This document shows positions 47,536 through 62,500 of a stretch of DNA of 64,000 nt, piece after piece. Position 1 is the first letter of the stretch. Each line of letters opens with the position of its first letter. A program made the position numbers and the translations under genes. The notes beneath the pieces are model-generated. The model saw only the letters and a list, made by a program, of their open reading frames with translations. It was not told the DNA's origin and did not search any database. This stretch comes from Spirodela intermedia (taxonomy: Eukaryota; Streptophyta; Magnoliopsida; Alismatales; Araceae), in the NCBI GenBank assembly GCA_902729315.2, contig LR746272.1, forward strand, positions 6,139,827 to 6,203,826. Direction: 5' to 3'.

Positions 47536-49168
47536 CCTGACATAATTGAATCAGTGCAGAGAAGTTTTGCACCATCTCATCACCCCTCGTTTCATCTCAT
47601 TTGAAATCTAAGAGCAAGGAAATGAGAGCACATTGATGAACAGGGGGGGAGGCTGTCAAGTGGGGACTTCTATATTACCTTTGAATTGTACAGAGGCATG
47701 AGAATTTCAGCTGCCAGAGGGGTTGCGCCTCACCTTGTTGATAAACACGGAGTGGGTTTAAAATCTGGGCGGCGTCACCTGGGCTGTCCTTTTTCTACAA
47801 TTTTATGGGGTTCTTCATCAGAAATCACTAGTCGTCTATTCACGTGTGTAAATGAAGATTACAACAACACAAAAGTCTACTTTCTGCCCAGTTTTTAGGG
47901 GAAAAAACATTCCAATCGCAATTTCCCGGCATCAACAAGGTTTCCACTTTTTGCATACACTAGGACGATTTTTGTTCATAGTAGAATCCTGACACCTGAC
48001 TGCTTTCCTATTCAGTTTTTATTGCCGATCCCCGGTCTTTCAGTTATTTAGATACGAAATGTGGCGCTTTGGTGTTTATCCCTTCTTTGACAGGTAACTC
48101 GTCATGAGTCGAAATGAGTCGGTAACTCGTCATGAAATCTAGTAGATTTCAGTTTGTGTTCTTGGCAAACAAGATCAGATCCCCTTTTACTGTGCCTTTC
48201 TTCATGTTCCTTTTGTATAGGTAGTGGTGGGAGCTGCTTCACACTTGTTGTGGGGAGTAGAGCTTATCTGCATACTAGTCAAGCCTACGGAAATAAATAA
48301 CTATGGCACTGACGGAATTCTCGTTCAAGCCCAAGGAATACCTGTACAATTTCTTGCTTCCAATAATCGTGATAATCTAATCATCATATCTTAATTTCCC
48401 CTCTCAGTTCTGGTCGTATATAGATTTGACTTATCTCGGTCTGACAAGTGAATCTTACACGACAACGGCTATTGTTGACTGAGTTGACCCAAGTAATTAT
48501 CCAGGGTATTACTATAATTTAAACATGAAGCAACATCAACAGCCAATACACCTGTTTTTATGAATCGGAAATATTATATTATAATCATCTACTCTTCTTA
48601 CAGGGATTAATCTCGTGCTTGCTGGCATGCATGAATTAAATATTGTGATGTAAGATCCGGACTGTATGAATTATAGTGCAAAGGCACCATACTTCATACA
48701 AGGCGCATTTATTAAGGATCAACTCTTTTAAATATCATATTACAATCTTTCGAACTGCGTAGATGCCAATCAAGGAGGCATTAAAGGATTACAATCAGAG
48801 AAGGGGATGTGTTTGACCAGGCCACCAAGGCGTTTTCTCTCATCTCTGCTACCTTTTCTCTAGTTCCACTGCACTGTAACTGAAGTAGATCACCCACAAA
48901 TATCAGTGAACCGGCGACCCTCCATACAGGTTATGGCCATTCAGATGTCATGACAGATGCTATAGTATGCCAAAAATAACAAACGTACCAACGTCATACG
49001 TCATCGCTCGTTCAACCTGATGGATTATTGATGAATGCAAAACTTTTGACTGTCACGTTGTATAGAGAAAGTAGAGCAACGACCCAGCGAGCGAGAAGCA
49101 AGTGGGCAGGAAGGGGCAGAGGACGAGGTCCTCGACAAGAGGAGAGTGAGGCTGCTCCTGTCCGCAGG
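47536..49168. other. Convergent intergenic region (MYB / S9), no gene seen
   Basis: Contains the 3' flanks of two genes that point toward each other. No conserved coding signal. A short direct repeat, GGTAACTCGTCATGA, occurs twice at about 48091 and 48121. Confidence 0.5.
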
Positions 49169-52100
49169 TCATCGCTTGACCCATTGAAAACTCTTCCTTG
49201 CCTTAGCTTTGCCTGGCTTTTTCCTCTCGACAGCGCGGGGATCCCTCGTCAAGAACCCAGCTGAAACGGCCAATTGAGGGGAGACACGTAAGGTAGGAGC
49301 AATTGTAAGGCACAAAGAACATATAGGCACATGTCTTGCCTCATGTGCCTCATGTGTTTCGTCACTTGAGATGGGCAGGATTTCATGCATGCACAGGAGA
49401 GAAATTTTATGAATAAATAGAGCTTTTTTGGCTAACCCAAAAGCTTACCTGATCTAAGATTTTCACGAAGCCCTGGTTCAAAGTTCTGCAGCGCCCGGCT
49501 GATTCCTAGACGAATGGCTCCAACTTGACCTACATTGGGTGATGATAACACTGTAAAACACCCATCACAAATGAACTACAGCTAAAAAAATGAGATAAGA
49601 GATGACTGCTTCTTCGACGTTCAAGAAACAATGAATGCAATAAGAGCAATTGATAAACAAAAAAAACATGCATGTGAACACATAACGAATGCACGACGAT
49701 TTGCAGATGATTTCAGTCACAGGGAAAATAGGTACCCCTTTGAAAGAAAAAAGAAAATCAATAAAGATGAGCTAGAAGCTCAATGCTGAATGCAAGCACG
49801 GAGGTGGATGCAACCGCATTGCCTTCACAGCGAATAAGGGCTGTTGAAAGACGGATAGAACAGGAACAACAGGTACACTAGGCTACCATTTTCAAGAATT
49901 AGGGCGACAAGCGATCATAATTTTCAATTGCATGTAAGCAGGCCGCAGTTGGTGAGTAGAAAATGGCTGAAAGGATCAGTATAGTGCTTAATGTTCATCT
50001 AAGCCAGCGAGCACCGTGAGCTGCCCATCCAACACAGGGCACAAGAAATGCCATGATAACCAACGAAAACAAAAAGAGTACTACATAGATGACGCACCTG
50101 AGATGCCCCCTCCCTTCACAGTGCAGTTTACATCAAAAAGACCCAATGTCTTCGTAGAAGTGAATGGACGAAGGAGGTCAGCACGGTGATCAATAATAGG
50201 GAAATAAATGTCAAATTGCTTGTCATTGACGATGAACTTTCCTTCTCCAGGTTCAATCCAAACGCGAGCACTACTGCATTTCCTTCTGCCAGTTCCATAT
50301 GCCCTTCCCTTTTCATCAACCTGTCTAACTCGCGCTTTAGCAACTTCCTCTTGTTTCTTGCGCTCCATTTCAAATCTAGCTGAAGGAGCATCATCCTTTG
50401 CCAATTTCATATCTTCTATTTCTCTGAGAGAAGGCAACCCTTGAACACCTCTAAGATCCTTCAATAGAATCAAACTATCAATCATCTCCTCTGTAACTCC
50501 TGATGCGGAAATGAGGTCACCAAACGCCCTATTTGGACCTGCAACGTAAGAGTATTAAATACCAGATATTATCAGACTTGCCTTGCCACGAGTCATAGTA
50601 TGTGTAAACTTCAGTCCTCACATAAAAGATATTATCAGATATTTAAGCATTTGTGACACTCAAAATTCATAGTTAGTGGAGAAAGAAGAGCATACACGGA
50701 CGAAAAAATAACCTCAATAAAGAAAAGGAAATAATCCTGAATAACATTAAAGAGATGATATTGTATGCTGACATTAATTTAATCTTCAACATCATCTATT
50801 GTGCTTCCACATATCCTCCTGTCTTATGCTAAGATAAAATATCTCACTCCATGGGAATGCAAAAGGGTGAAAGCAAGTTGTTGCAACATACAGGTAACCG
50901 TGAAAGTCACCAGAAAATACGAAAGGAGAGAATGCATAAGCCATGGGTCTTTCACAAATCTCTATTAAAGTCTTTTCTAACACGTCTGAAACACAAGCAC
51001 TGACCCGAAGATGATTTTGTACTGGATCATTAATTACATAAAATGTGTTACAGCAATGAAATCAAATGCAGAGAAGCATAAACACAATTTTCGATGTTGT
51101 ATGAATCCTCTGGCAGCCAATAAATTTTATTCCCCAAAAACAGTAGAACCGAAGCAAACTACCCAGTGAGATATCTTCAAAAGCCATAGTCTATAAAATG
51201 CCCAATACTTTCCACAAGCCTAGATGACCCACAGTGTTGTCTAAAGCACCATCCACTATACTTCTCCAGGCGCAGGGTCAATGCCTCAGCCCTTGTGCCA
51301 AAAAGATTACAAGTGGGACCATAAACACAGGATGAGGCCTAAAATCATGTTCCATATAGGTAATCCAAGTCACATTCTCAAAACTTGATTTGTGCGGCCC
51401 TTTACAAACTACAGAGCATACGTATTGACAGCGACCATCAGGTATTGATAGAAAAATATCTGACTGAAAGATGCCCCACAAATATTTTGCATGGCAGGCA
51501 GGTTATCAGTCTCTCGACCTGAATAGCCCTTAGGTAATTAGGGGTCTTCGAAGCAGACTGTATAATAGTTAATCACCGCCACTGCCTGCTCACATGTAAG
51601 TACAGACTAAATGAGGGATGGACTACACAAAAAACTAACCAGACTCTACTATTCCCGTCGCTCTAACCTCAAGAGAGATGGTTACTCAAACAACATCAGA
51701 TAACCCACCGCTGTAACTTTCTTGCTTTTTGTCACATTATTTACTAAAAGGGCTCTAATGGTTTTCCAAGTCCGACATACTTCAGACAGATGGACGTAAC
51801 TGAACTTGGGATCCACTTTAATGCTCAACGAATGGTGGCCAAACCACTACTAATTAGATGATACAAAGCTTCAAATTTCCTGATGAAAACTTCAGCATTA
51901 CTCACACATTTCTTCCGAACTTGAAAGGTTTAGATAAGTCCTCTTAGTATCATGAATATAAGAAGTTTTAAGCTAATCAGTATCCAACATAAATTCAAGA
52001 AAAAAATGAATTTGTACTTTACACGTTGCCATCTTCTTGGCGAAAAGTTGAAAGAAAAATACTCTTTACTGCCCTAGTTTAAACATAACCTTGCAAAATA

Positions 52101-54031
52101 AAATATTAGATGTCAACCTCCATTTAACCAGATAAAATTCCCCTTTAATGTACATCATGTAGATACCTATATTCACAAGGTAAACTACCATACTGTCTCC
52201 ATAACCTCTTATATTCATCACGCTGATTAAAACAAATCACCGTACACAAAGTTGAAGCTTAATCGACTGCTCAATTTTCGATTATGTGGAGCATTCAAAT
52301 TAAATTACCAACCTTTTCTTTGTGTTGGCTGGTGCATTGTTAGGGTCTTATACTTCAATACAAGTGCGAAATTTCTTCAAAGACTTCCTCGAGGCGATTG
52401 AAGAACTCAATTGTTTAGAGACAGGTCACAATCGCATCACATAGGATCAACCTTGCTAATGATGTTTTTCAAAAAAAGAAAATTGAAGATTGATTAGATT
52501 TGGATCACCAAAAGTTTCAATGGCTCAGGTAAGGAGGTATTAAGAATTACTACCCATGAAAAGCATTCAATTTCAAGTCTTCACATCTATTAGTTATGAC
52601 GGATCTGTAGAACAGCTAGGGAGCCTCGTACTTAATATCAATAATTTGAATTCACTTAACTCCGATACTATATCATGGTAGCACTCAGATTTTATGCCTT
52701 GCCAACCCAAACTACATGAATGGTTTTTACAAAAGACATCTGTCTCAAACAGTAAGAAGCCGAGCCATTAGCCATCCTAAATTTAATCATTTTTTGATAA
52801 TAATGTTTAGTCTGATTATATACATCTATAACATGGTTATGTCAAGCAAATGTAGAACCAAAGACTTGATCATACAACTACAATAATAAGTTGCGTCCCA
52901 TTCTATTTGAGTGAACATATTTTCAAATTATAAAATTTTATGAAATAAGACTAAATATGAAACAACTTCTACAGATGATCATGCACGTTCTGAAAATAAA
53001 TGGAAACAATCATCCAAATAAAATTTAAAAAAATCATCTAAATAACATTTCAAAAGAGTGTAGAGATGTGTTTCATGTCTAATACTGGAATAATCAGATA
53101 CTTAAAAAACTGAAATAAAATTGCAAGCAGAAACCAATAACAGATCATATGCCTGGCAAAATAATAGAGTAGATAGCGAATTAGCCTCTATAAGAAAGTC
53201 AAAAAGAAGTAGGGAAAAATTGTGAAAAAAATATCGACTCATTTCTCTGGTTACAGGTCAGCTAAAAAACTACAGCAGTATGCCTTTTGATGTTGATTTT
53301 GGCGGATTATTTGAAATTATGGCAAAGCGATACTAGAATGGCTGACCTTTCAATGTGCTAAGAAGCTCCTGTTCTTCCTTCTCCAGTTGTCTAAGCTGCT
53401 CCGCCTTTACCTTCTCTGTTTCCGTTTCATCGCCACCCCCGATTCCGTCAATCTCTCCATGCTCTTCCCCAAACGCAAAAGCTTCTCCTTTACCCTCATC
53501 CTCGTCGAACCCCCACGGCTTGTATCCTTCTGCAGTCTTCCACTCGTCATCATGATCACTTAAAGCTCCTCGGCTTTTCGACTGGCGTTCCCCGTCGATC
53601 GCCTGAAATATATCCCCCTTGACATTTGGGGCCTCCCCGAGCCACGAGTCACCCATACCTTTAACGGCCCCTGGACGGGGGCCACCGACGTCGCCGTCAA
53701 TGCCGGAGAGGCTACCCGCGGCATCCTCACCTGGCTTCCCAAACAGACCAGCGACGTCACGATCATCGTCACTGCTGAACCTCCAGGAGCCATTACCATC
53801 CCCGTCGTCCCGGCTTCCACCACCCTTCCCCTCGTCACTCGTGAAAGCCCTGGAGGGTTGCCATAGGCGTGGATTCCAGAGTAAGCCCGAGAAACAAGTC
53901 CTATGAAGGAGGGAAGAGTCGGGTATGGTCGTCCCAAGAGGCGGCAAGGATGGGATGAAGGCGGATGATCCTAGGGGTTGAGAGAGAGGGCGAAGGAACA
54001 GAAGCGAGGTGGAAACGAAACGGGAGCGCAT
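49169..54031 (-). CDS. RPS9M: Mitochondrial small-subunit ribosomal protein S9 (uS9m), nuclear gene
   Basis: Component of the 30S-like mitochondrial ribosomal subunit, near the P-site tRNA. Exons on the minus strand: 54031-53347, 50538-50098, 49529-49449, 49260-49169; all GT-AG, closing in frame at 432 residues. The N-terminus [20 protein letters not shown] is Arg/Ser/Leu-rich without acids, a typical mitochondrial presequence. Then a long acidic Gly/Asp-rich linker (residues about 70-225), a junction [20 protein letters not shown], and the S9 domain: [47 protein letters not shown] and the C-terminal [19 protein letters not shown] ending in the conserved KR. Intron 1 is 2.8 kb (50539-53346) with nothing recognisable inside. 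The plant gene for organellar S9 with such an N-terminal extension is the mitochondrial form; the chloroplast one is shorter. Confidence 0.93.
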
Positions 54032-57000
54032 TTATCTAGGGAGGGAAACGACCATGGGAGGATGAGAAAAAAGGAGGAGAAGCGAACGGAAGGAGGCGGA
54101 GGTGGGCGCCGGCGGCGCCCGAGAGACGAAAGGCGCAGGAGGCGGAAACGTACGCGTGGTGTTCAGGAGAGTGAGATGAGGAGGGTGTAGGGTTTTCGAT
54201 GCAGACTACAAGCTGATGACTGCAGAGTGAGTCTAAAGTGGCAATTCTTCGCATGAATGAGAGGAACATAAGAAACTTTCAGAAAATCACACGCCGAGGA
54301 AAAATCAAAATTTAATTCATGTCGCATGTTTTGCCAAATGTCACCCTGGATACTACCCTGAGGGGTAGTAGTAACCTTAGCCCTCCTTTGTCAACGTTTT
54401 CTATCGATTGTACCCACCCTTGATACAACTACTTCTTGGTGGCTCTGAAAGTGTGTTATATGGCAAATTTTCCCTTCTATTATATTTTTATATTACAACT
54501 ATTCAAATATTATTGATAACTTAGATGTTGTATTATGTAACATTTTCTCCATCACACAAAACCTGACAAAATTTTCATCATTCCTTTCATTAATGAAAGA
54601 GTTTGGGGCCATAATTTGTGGGAACTTTACCTTATAGGCTAGGATAGAAATCCCCAATCCCTACTTGATACCCCTTGCTTGACCCACTTCCTGAAAATAT
54701 GTAAGAAAATAGTATTTGGACATAATGGTAGATAACATCATGAATATAACAATAATGTTGAATAAATTTAATATAAATTTTTTTTTTTGAAGGGAAATGA
54801 AGATACGTTTTCTTTGTATGGTCCTTTAGTGTGATATCGAGTACTCCCAAGATAAGATGCTAGTCGAAATAATAAATACAAAGAATACATGCATTGCGAC
54901 TCATGCTAGGTGTCATTCAATTGAAACATCAACAATCATCATTGACAATGAGCATTGAAGTTATTATGCGAATGAGGTAAAACCAGAAAAAGAGTGACAC
55001 GGATGAGGGTCCAACATTCCATGCCAACACCTAAAACCATCTAAATTGATGTGAAATATTTTATAGAAGATTGATAAATCATAAGGCTAGGTGCAAGCAA
55101 TTTCCTGAAGAGTTCTAACAAAAAGCTTTACATCGATTAAACCTTCCGTATTAGGAACATTATTAGAAGAAACATTTAATTTAAATAAAAATATATATTC
55201 TAGAACAAATATTACAACATACATTTCTTGGGATCCATCTTCCCCCAACTTTCTTTCACAGTCATATGTCAAATTGATACCAAATTTCGAAAGTTTTTTG
55301 CACGAGTTTCTTTTTGTTCTTAATAATACACACAAATTTGTGAACAAATGTAAATAGAAACTTTATGAGCGTCATTGTGGCGCAAAAATTACAAATGAAG
55401 TATTTTCATGCACCATAAAATCGTTTTGAGACTCAAAATGTTTTAATATCCTTAATCAACCCATTTTGGTGTTGTCTCATAACTCACAAAATCCATTGCA
55501 ATGGCAATCTTAGATCATTTATGGGTGAGGGGAGCCTGATCATCTTAGATAAGTCCATAAAGTACATACAACTACTTCATCTTGAATAACACACATAGAG
55601 ACAATGTAATCCCACTATATGAGTCAACTTGTTATGATAAAGAGTTGAGTTTTTGCATAGTTGGTCAACTCGTCACCTAGTTAGGATGATCTATTTACTC
55701 TATTTTATTGAATTGATCAACCAATTTCATAACTTAAACTGTTTCACGTTTTAGAATAAATTCACTCATCCAAGTGTAGAGTTCAACCTTAAGTCACATG
55801 ATCTGCACTTTTTGTTAAATCATATGACCAAAGTAATAATTTTGCTTGATTCATCATTTGTTTTTTGTTATATGAAATTTGAAGAGGTTTGCATTACATA
55901 ACTTAATGATAACTTGTATATTGTACAACCTAAACAAGTCAACAAAGGATAATTCACTCCCAAGGCTAACCATTGTTTGATCATTGGATGCTTCACTTGC
56001 ATTTTAACTATTGTGGATCTAATAGATGATACTCATATATACAACTAAATAAGGAGGGGACAAGGAAACCTAATTTACAAGATTTTTTTGATAATATCAC
56101 CTTATAATAAGTTAAAATAATTGATTACTATGATGGGAGCAGGGCTTTTAGAGCTATATTCTAAGATGCACTAACACTTCACACCATCCCTCAATAAATA
56201 ACTAGTTGGGCAAGGAAGAGAAGAAATAGTAGACATTAGACTAAATTAAATAGCATAAAAGACCAACAAATAGTCTTGGGCTATGTTAAGTCTCCTATTG
56301 GAGAAGAGAAGGGAATTATATATTGGATTTCCCATCATCAGTAGTAACTTATTTGATAGACAATATTATTTTTCAAAATTCCCTTCTGATTCTTTTCACA
56401 AAATTGCATCTAGAATAAAGATTCTCTTGATTTTCTCAACAACACTAAGTAGAGCTTTCTCTTTCTTGTCCTTCACTCTTTGGAATTCATTGCCCTCTCT
56501 ACCAACTTTTAAATATAAGTACATGGTAAACATTTGAGACTCATAATTACAACAAGTAAAAAGTTTAAAAAATAAGTTCACACAAACATACTATATATAG
56601 TTTTTTATAATATTCTAATACATCTTTTTTAGAAAATTATAATTCATCACTCTTGGGCTTAATATTATTTTATACCATAAAAAATGTTCAATAATGCCTT
56701 GAAACTTTATGAAGACACGTTTGCTTAGTCTGAATTGATGTTTGCTTGAAATAATTCACAACTTTTATAAAAAAACACACTAGTTACATTAGTTTGTCTT
56801 AGTGGTTGATGAACCTGATATAATCCAATTTTACTGATTGATTACAAGTAACATCTAATAAAGTTTCCAAAAACACCTAGAATTTAGAAAATTCAAAATC
56901 AGTTGGTTGTGAAACAAATAGACTGAGTTCAAAATGTCAATAATCCATCATTGCATGCAATCACTAATTACCAAAAAAATCAAAATATAAATAAAATTTA

Positions 57001-59572
57001 AGGTATATATGAGTATAAAAAAACTGATACAATCTGTCATGTCAACTTTACAAATAAGTTAACGGGCTACAAGAAACTTGGCAAAACTAAAGCCTTTGAT
57101 ACAATCAAGAATTTGTATACATCTCTCTCAAATGCAAAGCATAAATTGATACCTAAACTATGTTTCAACTCAACTAAAAGATTAGATAAATTTCAATTCA
57201 TTTGAATCAATTTTTAGTATTTATTAAAAACTGAAATTATCACCTCTAAAAGACAACCTATTGGCGTAGAGAAATCTGTAGAAGAATAGAAATCAGGCCT
57301 TGAATTCTTGAGGCATAAAAGTTTGCAATCATTGAGGATTTATTTTCACGATCCTTGAATCCACAATAATCAACATAGTGTCTCTTAAATCAACATGGAC
57401 TGTTTGATTAACACAAGAAAATAGAAAGATCTCAAAGAGAAAGAAAATATTATTATTTACCATCTCTTGACTTGACATTGTGCTACCTTTTAAATGGACC
57501 AAAACCTATCATAACTATCCCAAGAAACTAGATCAATTTTAAAACTTAATATTAAAGCTATTAAAAATAAGAACATTTACTATTCTATAATTTTCAGACA
57601 TTTTGGGCCTAATTACTTTGATATTGGACTTAAAAGTCATTTTAGGTTTTCTAGATGCTTGTAGTTGCATTTTTTACACTTTCAAGCGACCCATGTCACT
57701 ACTTTTTGGTACAAATATTTGCACAATTTTGTGCTCCATCACATGGATGCTAGGCTTGAAGTCATTATGGGCCTTGAAATGTTTGTAGTCAACATTTTTA
57801 CCCTTCTAGGCCACGGGCCACAAATTTGAGGTATTTATCATTTTTTGAAGTTTGTCACACATCACTTATATTGTGTTGAAATGTAATAGAATTTCCTCAT
57901 TGTAATTTTGTGATTGATTGAACCAATTTTAAGTCTTTGTTTGGTTATAGAATTTCTTCTTCTCTAGGTATAGGTTTATTTACTCACATAATTCGCCTTG
58001 AATCTTCTAACCCCACCCTCACTTGTTTCATTTGTACGGTTCAATAGCAAGGTTTCCGTTTCAAAGTCCTTTCCATAATAAAATTTCCTAATGGACCAAT
58101 CGTGTATATAGTGCGGTCCATTACAAGGAGACCATATCGGAGGATGAAGCTAGAAGAAGGCATCGTTGAGGATGAGGCAACCATACAGAAGAAACATGGA
58201 ATATGTTCCCACCATGCTATATGAGTGATAGCTGTGGCAAATAGCGGCAACATGACCAACCATAGAGGAAAAACCAATCAATAAGTTAGCAGAGGTACCA
58301 AGTGTTGGGTATCATGGGTAGTAGACCCCATCACGATTCGACAGTGATGAATGACAGAGTGCAAGGATGACCAAAACCTCTGAGATTTATGATCGACTGT
58401 CACTAGCAAGAGACGACCAATCACTGAAATAAAATTCCAATAACTTTGATTACATGGCGTGACACAATGTTCTTTTACAAGCAAGAAATAAGGAGTCAAA
58501 AGGGAAAAGCAGAGACAAGGAGAAAAACTCTAACGAACTGTGCAGCTCTAATGAGAGTTTTCTTAAGAAAGCACACAACTATAGTAGGAGGTTTCTGCAG
58601 ATTCCCTAGTTCGAAGTACCATAACATTCACGCTCTAATACCACGAGATTGGGTGTACACTGCTGGGCAACGAGCAAGATAGATGAACTTGAGTTATTGG
58701 GCACTAGATGTAATAGCCCATTTATTATTGCATTGAGGATAGTGCTGATTGCGCTCAATACAGAAAAATAATTCTAACACAGAAACTCTTCGACTCAGAC
58801 AAAGGTTGAGCAGATTTTCAAATATACAGGAATTTAATAGTGCTGGAACATTCCTTCATAACGAATAATTAACCAAGTGAAGATTAAAAGGTGCAAAAAT
58901 ATATTGTAAGTAGGCTTAGAGCGGCTCATGGTGGAGTGCCAGACCACACTATTAAAAGAGAGAGAAAGTGTGCGGTGAAATTATAGGACTCCACATTAAC
59001 CTTCAGCTGTCAAGTTAGGAAGCAATAATAAACCAAATAGGAAAATAGGACAAACACATATATTGTTGCATCTACTATTTCGACATATAAACACAGTATC
59101 TGTGGTGTAGTCAATGAAAGATGATAACCTCAGTACAGTGTGTTATGATATGCTATTTGCCCTTGCTGGCAAGATTAAATGAACACCAGCAGGGGATCCC
59201 TATTTACGGAACACAGCTAACTATTTTTCTCGTAAGATTTCAATATTACTGGTGTGATCTATGTGCATGTCAAATAGATGGAAGCATTTTCAAAAGATAA
59301 GAGCTCACAGTACGGTAAATAATGCGAAATAGTTTATACTAAACTTCGTTCAATGGCTACAGGCGGTGACTTCTTTAGGCCACACAGGTGTACCTAAACT
59401 TCCCATAAAGACAACTAGTGATTTCCAAGTGAAGCTGACGAAAGTGTACCAAGGCTTAACGGGAGTTGCTCCATCTAACAAATGAAAACAGAAATTGGAG
59501 AAACAAGAATAAAGTGATGCATACAATCACTCTTCAAAAGGGCATATTATAAAGCTAGAAGCAGGAATTAAC
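54032..59572. other. Intergenic region, no supported gene
   Basis: GC-rich S9 promoter flank to about 54200, then AT-rich. Open frames at 55087-55347 (minus, 86 codons) and 56283-56537 (plus) show no motif I recognise. 57628-57700 and 57750-57822 share ordered blocks (CTTRAAGTCATT, GCTTGTAGT/GTTTGTAGT, ACATTTTTACCCTT-like). At 58632-58643 the minus strand reads TGGTATTAGAGC, close to the tRNA-iMet primer site of LTR retrotransposons; no coding remnant could be recognised beside it. Confidence 0.45.
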
Positions 59573-62500
59573 TTAAATTCCATGGCTTTTTCTTATCTCT
59601 GTCGATGATATATCCGATCGGAACCTGTCCTCGGGTATCGAGATGAACATGTCCATCAGTTCCTCTGGAATAGCTAAATCGTCAAGAACCTGATAATTTT
59701 ATACACATTTTGTTAAGGTTTTCCCTGTGATGTCAAAGAACAATATTTGAGGTCACTTCATCATGGCACACCTTAAAATCGCCATCAATTTTTCGACCAC
59801 CAACGAGGAATGTACAAGATAATCTTTTGCAGCCATTCAGGATTTCAATCATCTGGTGATAGCTTTCTCCATAATATTTTGGCTGAAAAAGACAGGTTTG
59901 AGTTCATTAAAGATTTCACCCCAGAATCTAAAAGGGAGAATTTTTCACAAATAATGCGAATAGGGACGGAAATTTACATGACGGACAGAACTACAGAAAA
60001 TTATTTCATTATGCTGCACACGACTCTCAACCTCAACTAGTTAAGGAATAAACAGCGACTTACCTAGTATCCACATTCATAATTAATGCAAAAACCGACT
60101 AAATATTAAAGGACCTGATTCGAGCAGTTAAAATAACCAGACAAGACCCTTAATAGAACCTAGGGGAAATTAAACTAGACGTCTGACTGGTTTCATTAAA
60201 GAGGACATAGCATGATTTGGGAGGCAAAAATATCCGTACATATGTTGCATTGATGTCCACCTATGCCTGTCTCTGTTTTCTGTTGTCTTCTCCTCTGCTG
60301 GCCATGGCATCATCCATGGCCTCTACCATCAGGGAATGGTAAAATTTCTCCGAGAATATGTATTCTAACAAACAAATTGAGTCCCGTCTCAACCAAGGTG
60401 TGGTATTGGGACCGAAGATAGAAAACAATGACCATGGCATCAGAAAGCCAGACTGCATCAGACGTAATTAACCATCTCAGATTAGGACAGCGAACGGAAT
60501 CTGCATCAGCCTATAGAGCAATCCATGATGAGAAGTGCCTTTCAGGTAGTGAATAATCTTATGAGTCGCGGCAAAGTGTCAATGACAAAGAATCATTCAT
60601 GAAGTGGCACGCTGTATTTATAGCATAGGATATACCAGGCCAAGTAAAGTTAAAACATAAGAAGCTTACAAAACGTTGACAGTGATCATAAATTTTTAAC
60701 AAAAGATTAGCGTCCATATGTGAATTAAATTGTGTTGTTATCTGATCAAGAGAAAGAAATCAAGCTTCACAAGGATGCGCTGATTCAAAAAGAATACAAC
60801 TGGGGATCTATGTGCCTCATCCAAGAAGTGAATGAATAACCCACATCTTTTATCCGAAATGACTATTGAAAAATGTTTTTAACATGCCCCGTTCGTGGAA
60901 TCATCCACAGAACTCAACAACACATTAACTTATGTAATAAGAGAGCAAGACCACTAGAACGCCATTCTCAAAAGAGAGACGGATCTTGTCAGCTGTATTA
61001 AAATTATGCATGTAGAATGGTAGTCCTCAACTCAATGAATCAGTCCGAACATATCAGTAAAGATTTTTTCATGCTTCAAATAAAGTACGGTGAGTTCAAT
61101 GTATTTCCCTATTGCCACGTCATCAATGCTTCTCCATCCACGTCACCATTAAAAAATGTATTTTTTGCGCCCATTTGAAAGCTGGGATATGATTTAGAGA
61201 CAACAAGTGCAAAAAGAGTTTTAACCATTTTCATATCAGCAACAAGAGTAAATGTATGACGATAGTTAACATCATACTGTTGTTTATTCCCAAACTCACA
61301 TGCATGGTAGTGATACATTTTTACTGATGATGTATATCTCTCAAACAATGCTCATCATATAGTGTAAACCATTTTTATATATAATGGGTCTAACAAAGAA
61401 AGAACAAACATGAAGGGTTGACAATCATTATATAGCCAACTTATAACTATCAATCTCATGAAGTATAGACACAAACGGGCATATATGTCTCCAGTGGTAT
61501 TATCTGAACATCAATACACAACAAGTTCAGATTTCTTACATGAATAAGCCTTGCGGCAGTGTCTGCACCAATAACAAATGCACTACCGGGAAACAACTCA
61601 GCTTTCTTGTAGAAATATGGCTGATTTGATAGAATGACTGTCTTCCCTGTGTAGAGAAACAATCACCATGGCATTACGAAAACTGCAAAATTATTGCATA
61701 GTTTACACATATAAAAATCAAACTTTTGAATTCTCCAGACAGAGAAAACTTATGTAGCCAAGAAGGCAAGAACATCTAATTTATATTGTTAAACTGTAGA
61801 ATAAAAGTTAGTGAACCAGGTATTACCCGAGGTATGACACTACATTAGGTGCCAAAGACCATCAATCTCATACAAAAACGTCTAAAATAAATCATTTGGA
61901 TTAGTGACATTCATTATTCTCTTTAGCTATATGAAAAAATTCTGTTTGCAAAAAAATAAAAATCTTTTAAGTGTGGAAGATCAAAATATTAAAATATATA
62001 TATTTTAAAAAGAATTAATAAGAACCAACACTAAGTAAACACTTTTTTTGAAAACAATTAACTCTATTTAATAAATAACTCTTTATAGTAAATACTAATA
62101 TATATGCAATAAATATCATCTTAACCGTTTAAATCACCACTAGATTGTCCTTACATGAAGTCCACTATTCAACTGCAGATAAATAGCAATAGATCAGAAG
62201 GCAAACATTTTTTTCGCAGCTAGAATCACAACAATATGAGTTGGAGAGCAGAGGTAAGGCAACCTTGGTGAGCACCCAAGCAGTTTCTCACCTGGGGGAT
62301 CTAGAAGCCTAGGGAAATGCATCATTTAGGCAATGCCTTGAAAATCTTTGTGAAAAAATAGAGATATAAATGTCATAGAATGAGTAATCTAAAACTTATA
62401 CATAGCATGCAATTTATATAATATTATCAATGTGAAACATGACAAGTCAGTAATCCTAACATAGAGCATCTTAAAAATTGCAGTATGTGAAAACAGAAAT

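Noticed and set aside
55087-55347. 86-codon minus-strand frame as a gene
   Set aside because: No recognised domain, no flanking exons with consistent splice sites, AT-rich context.
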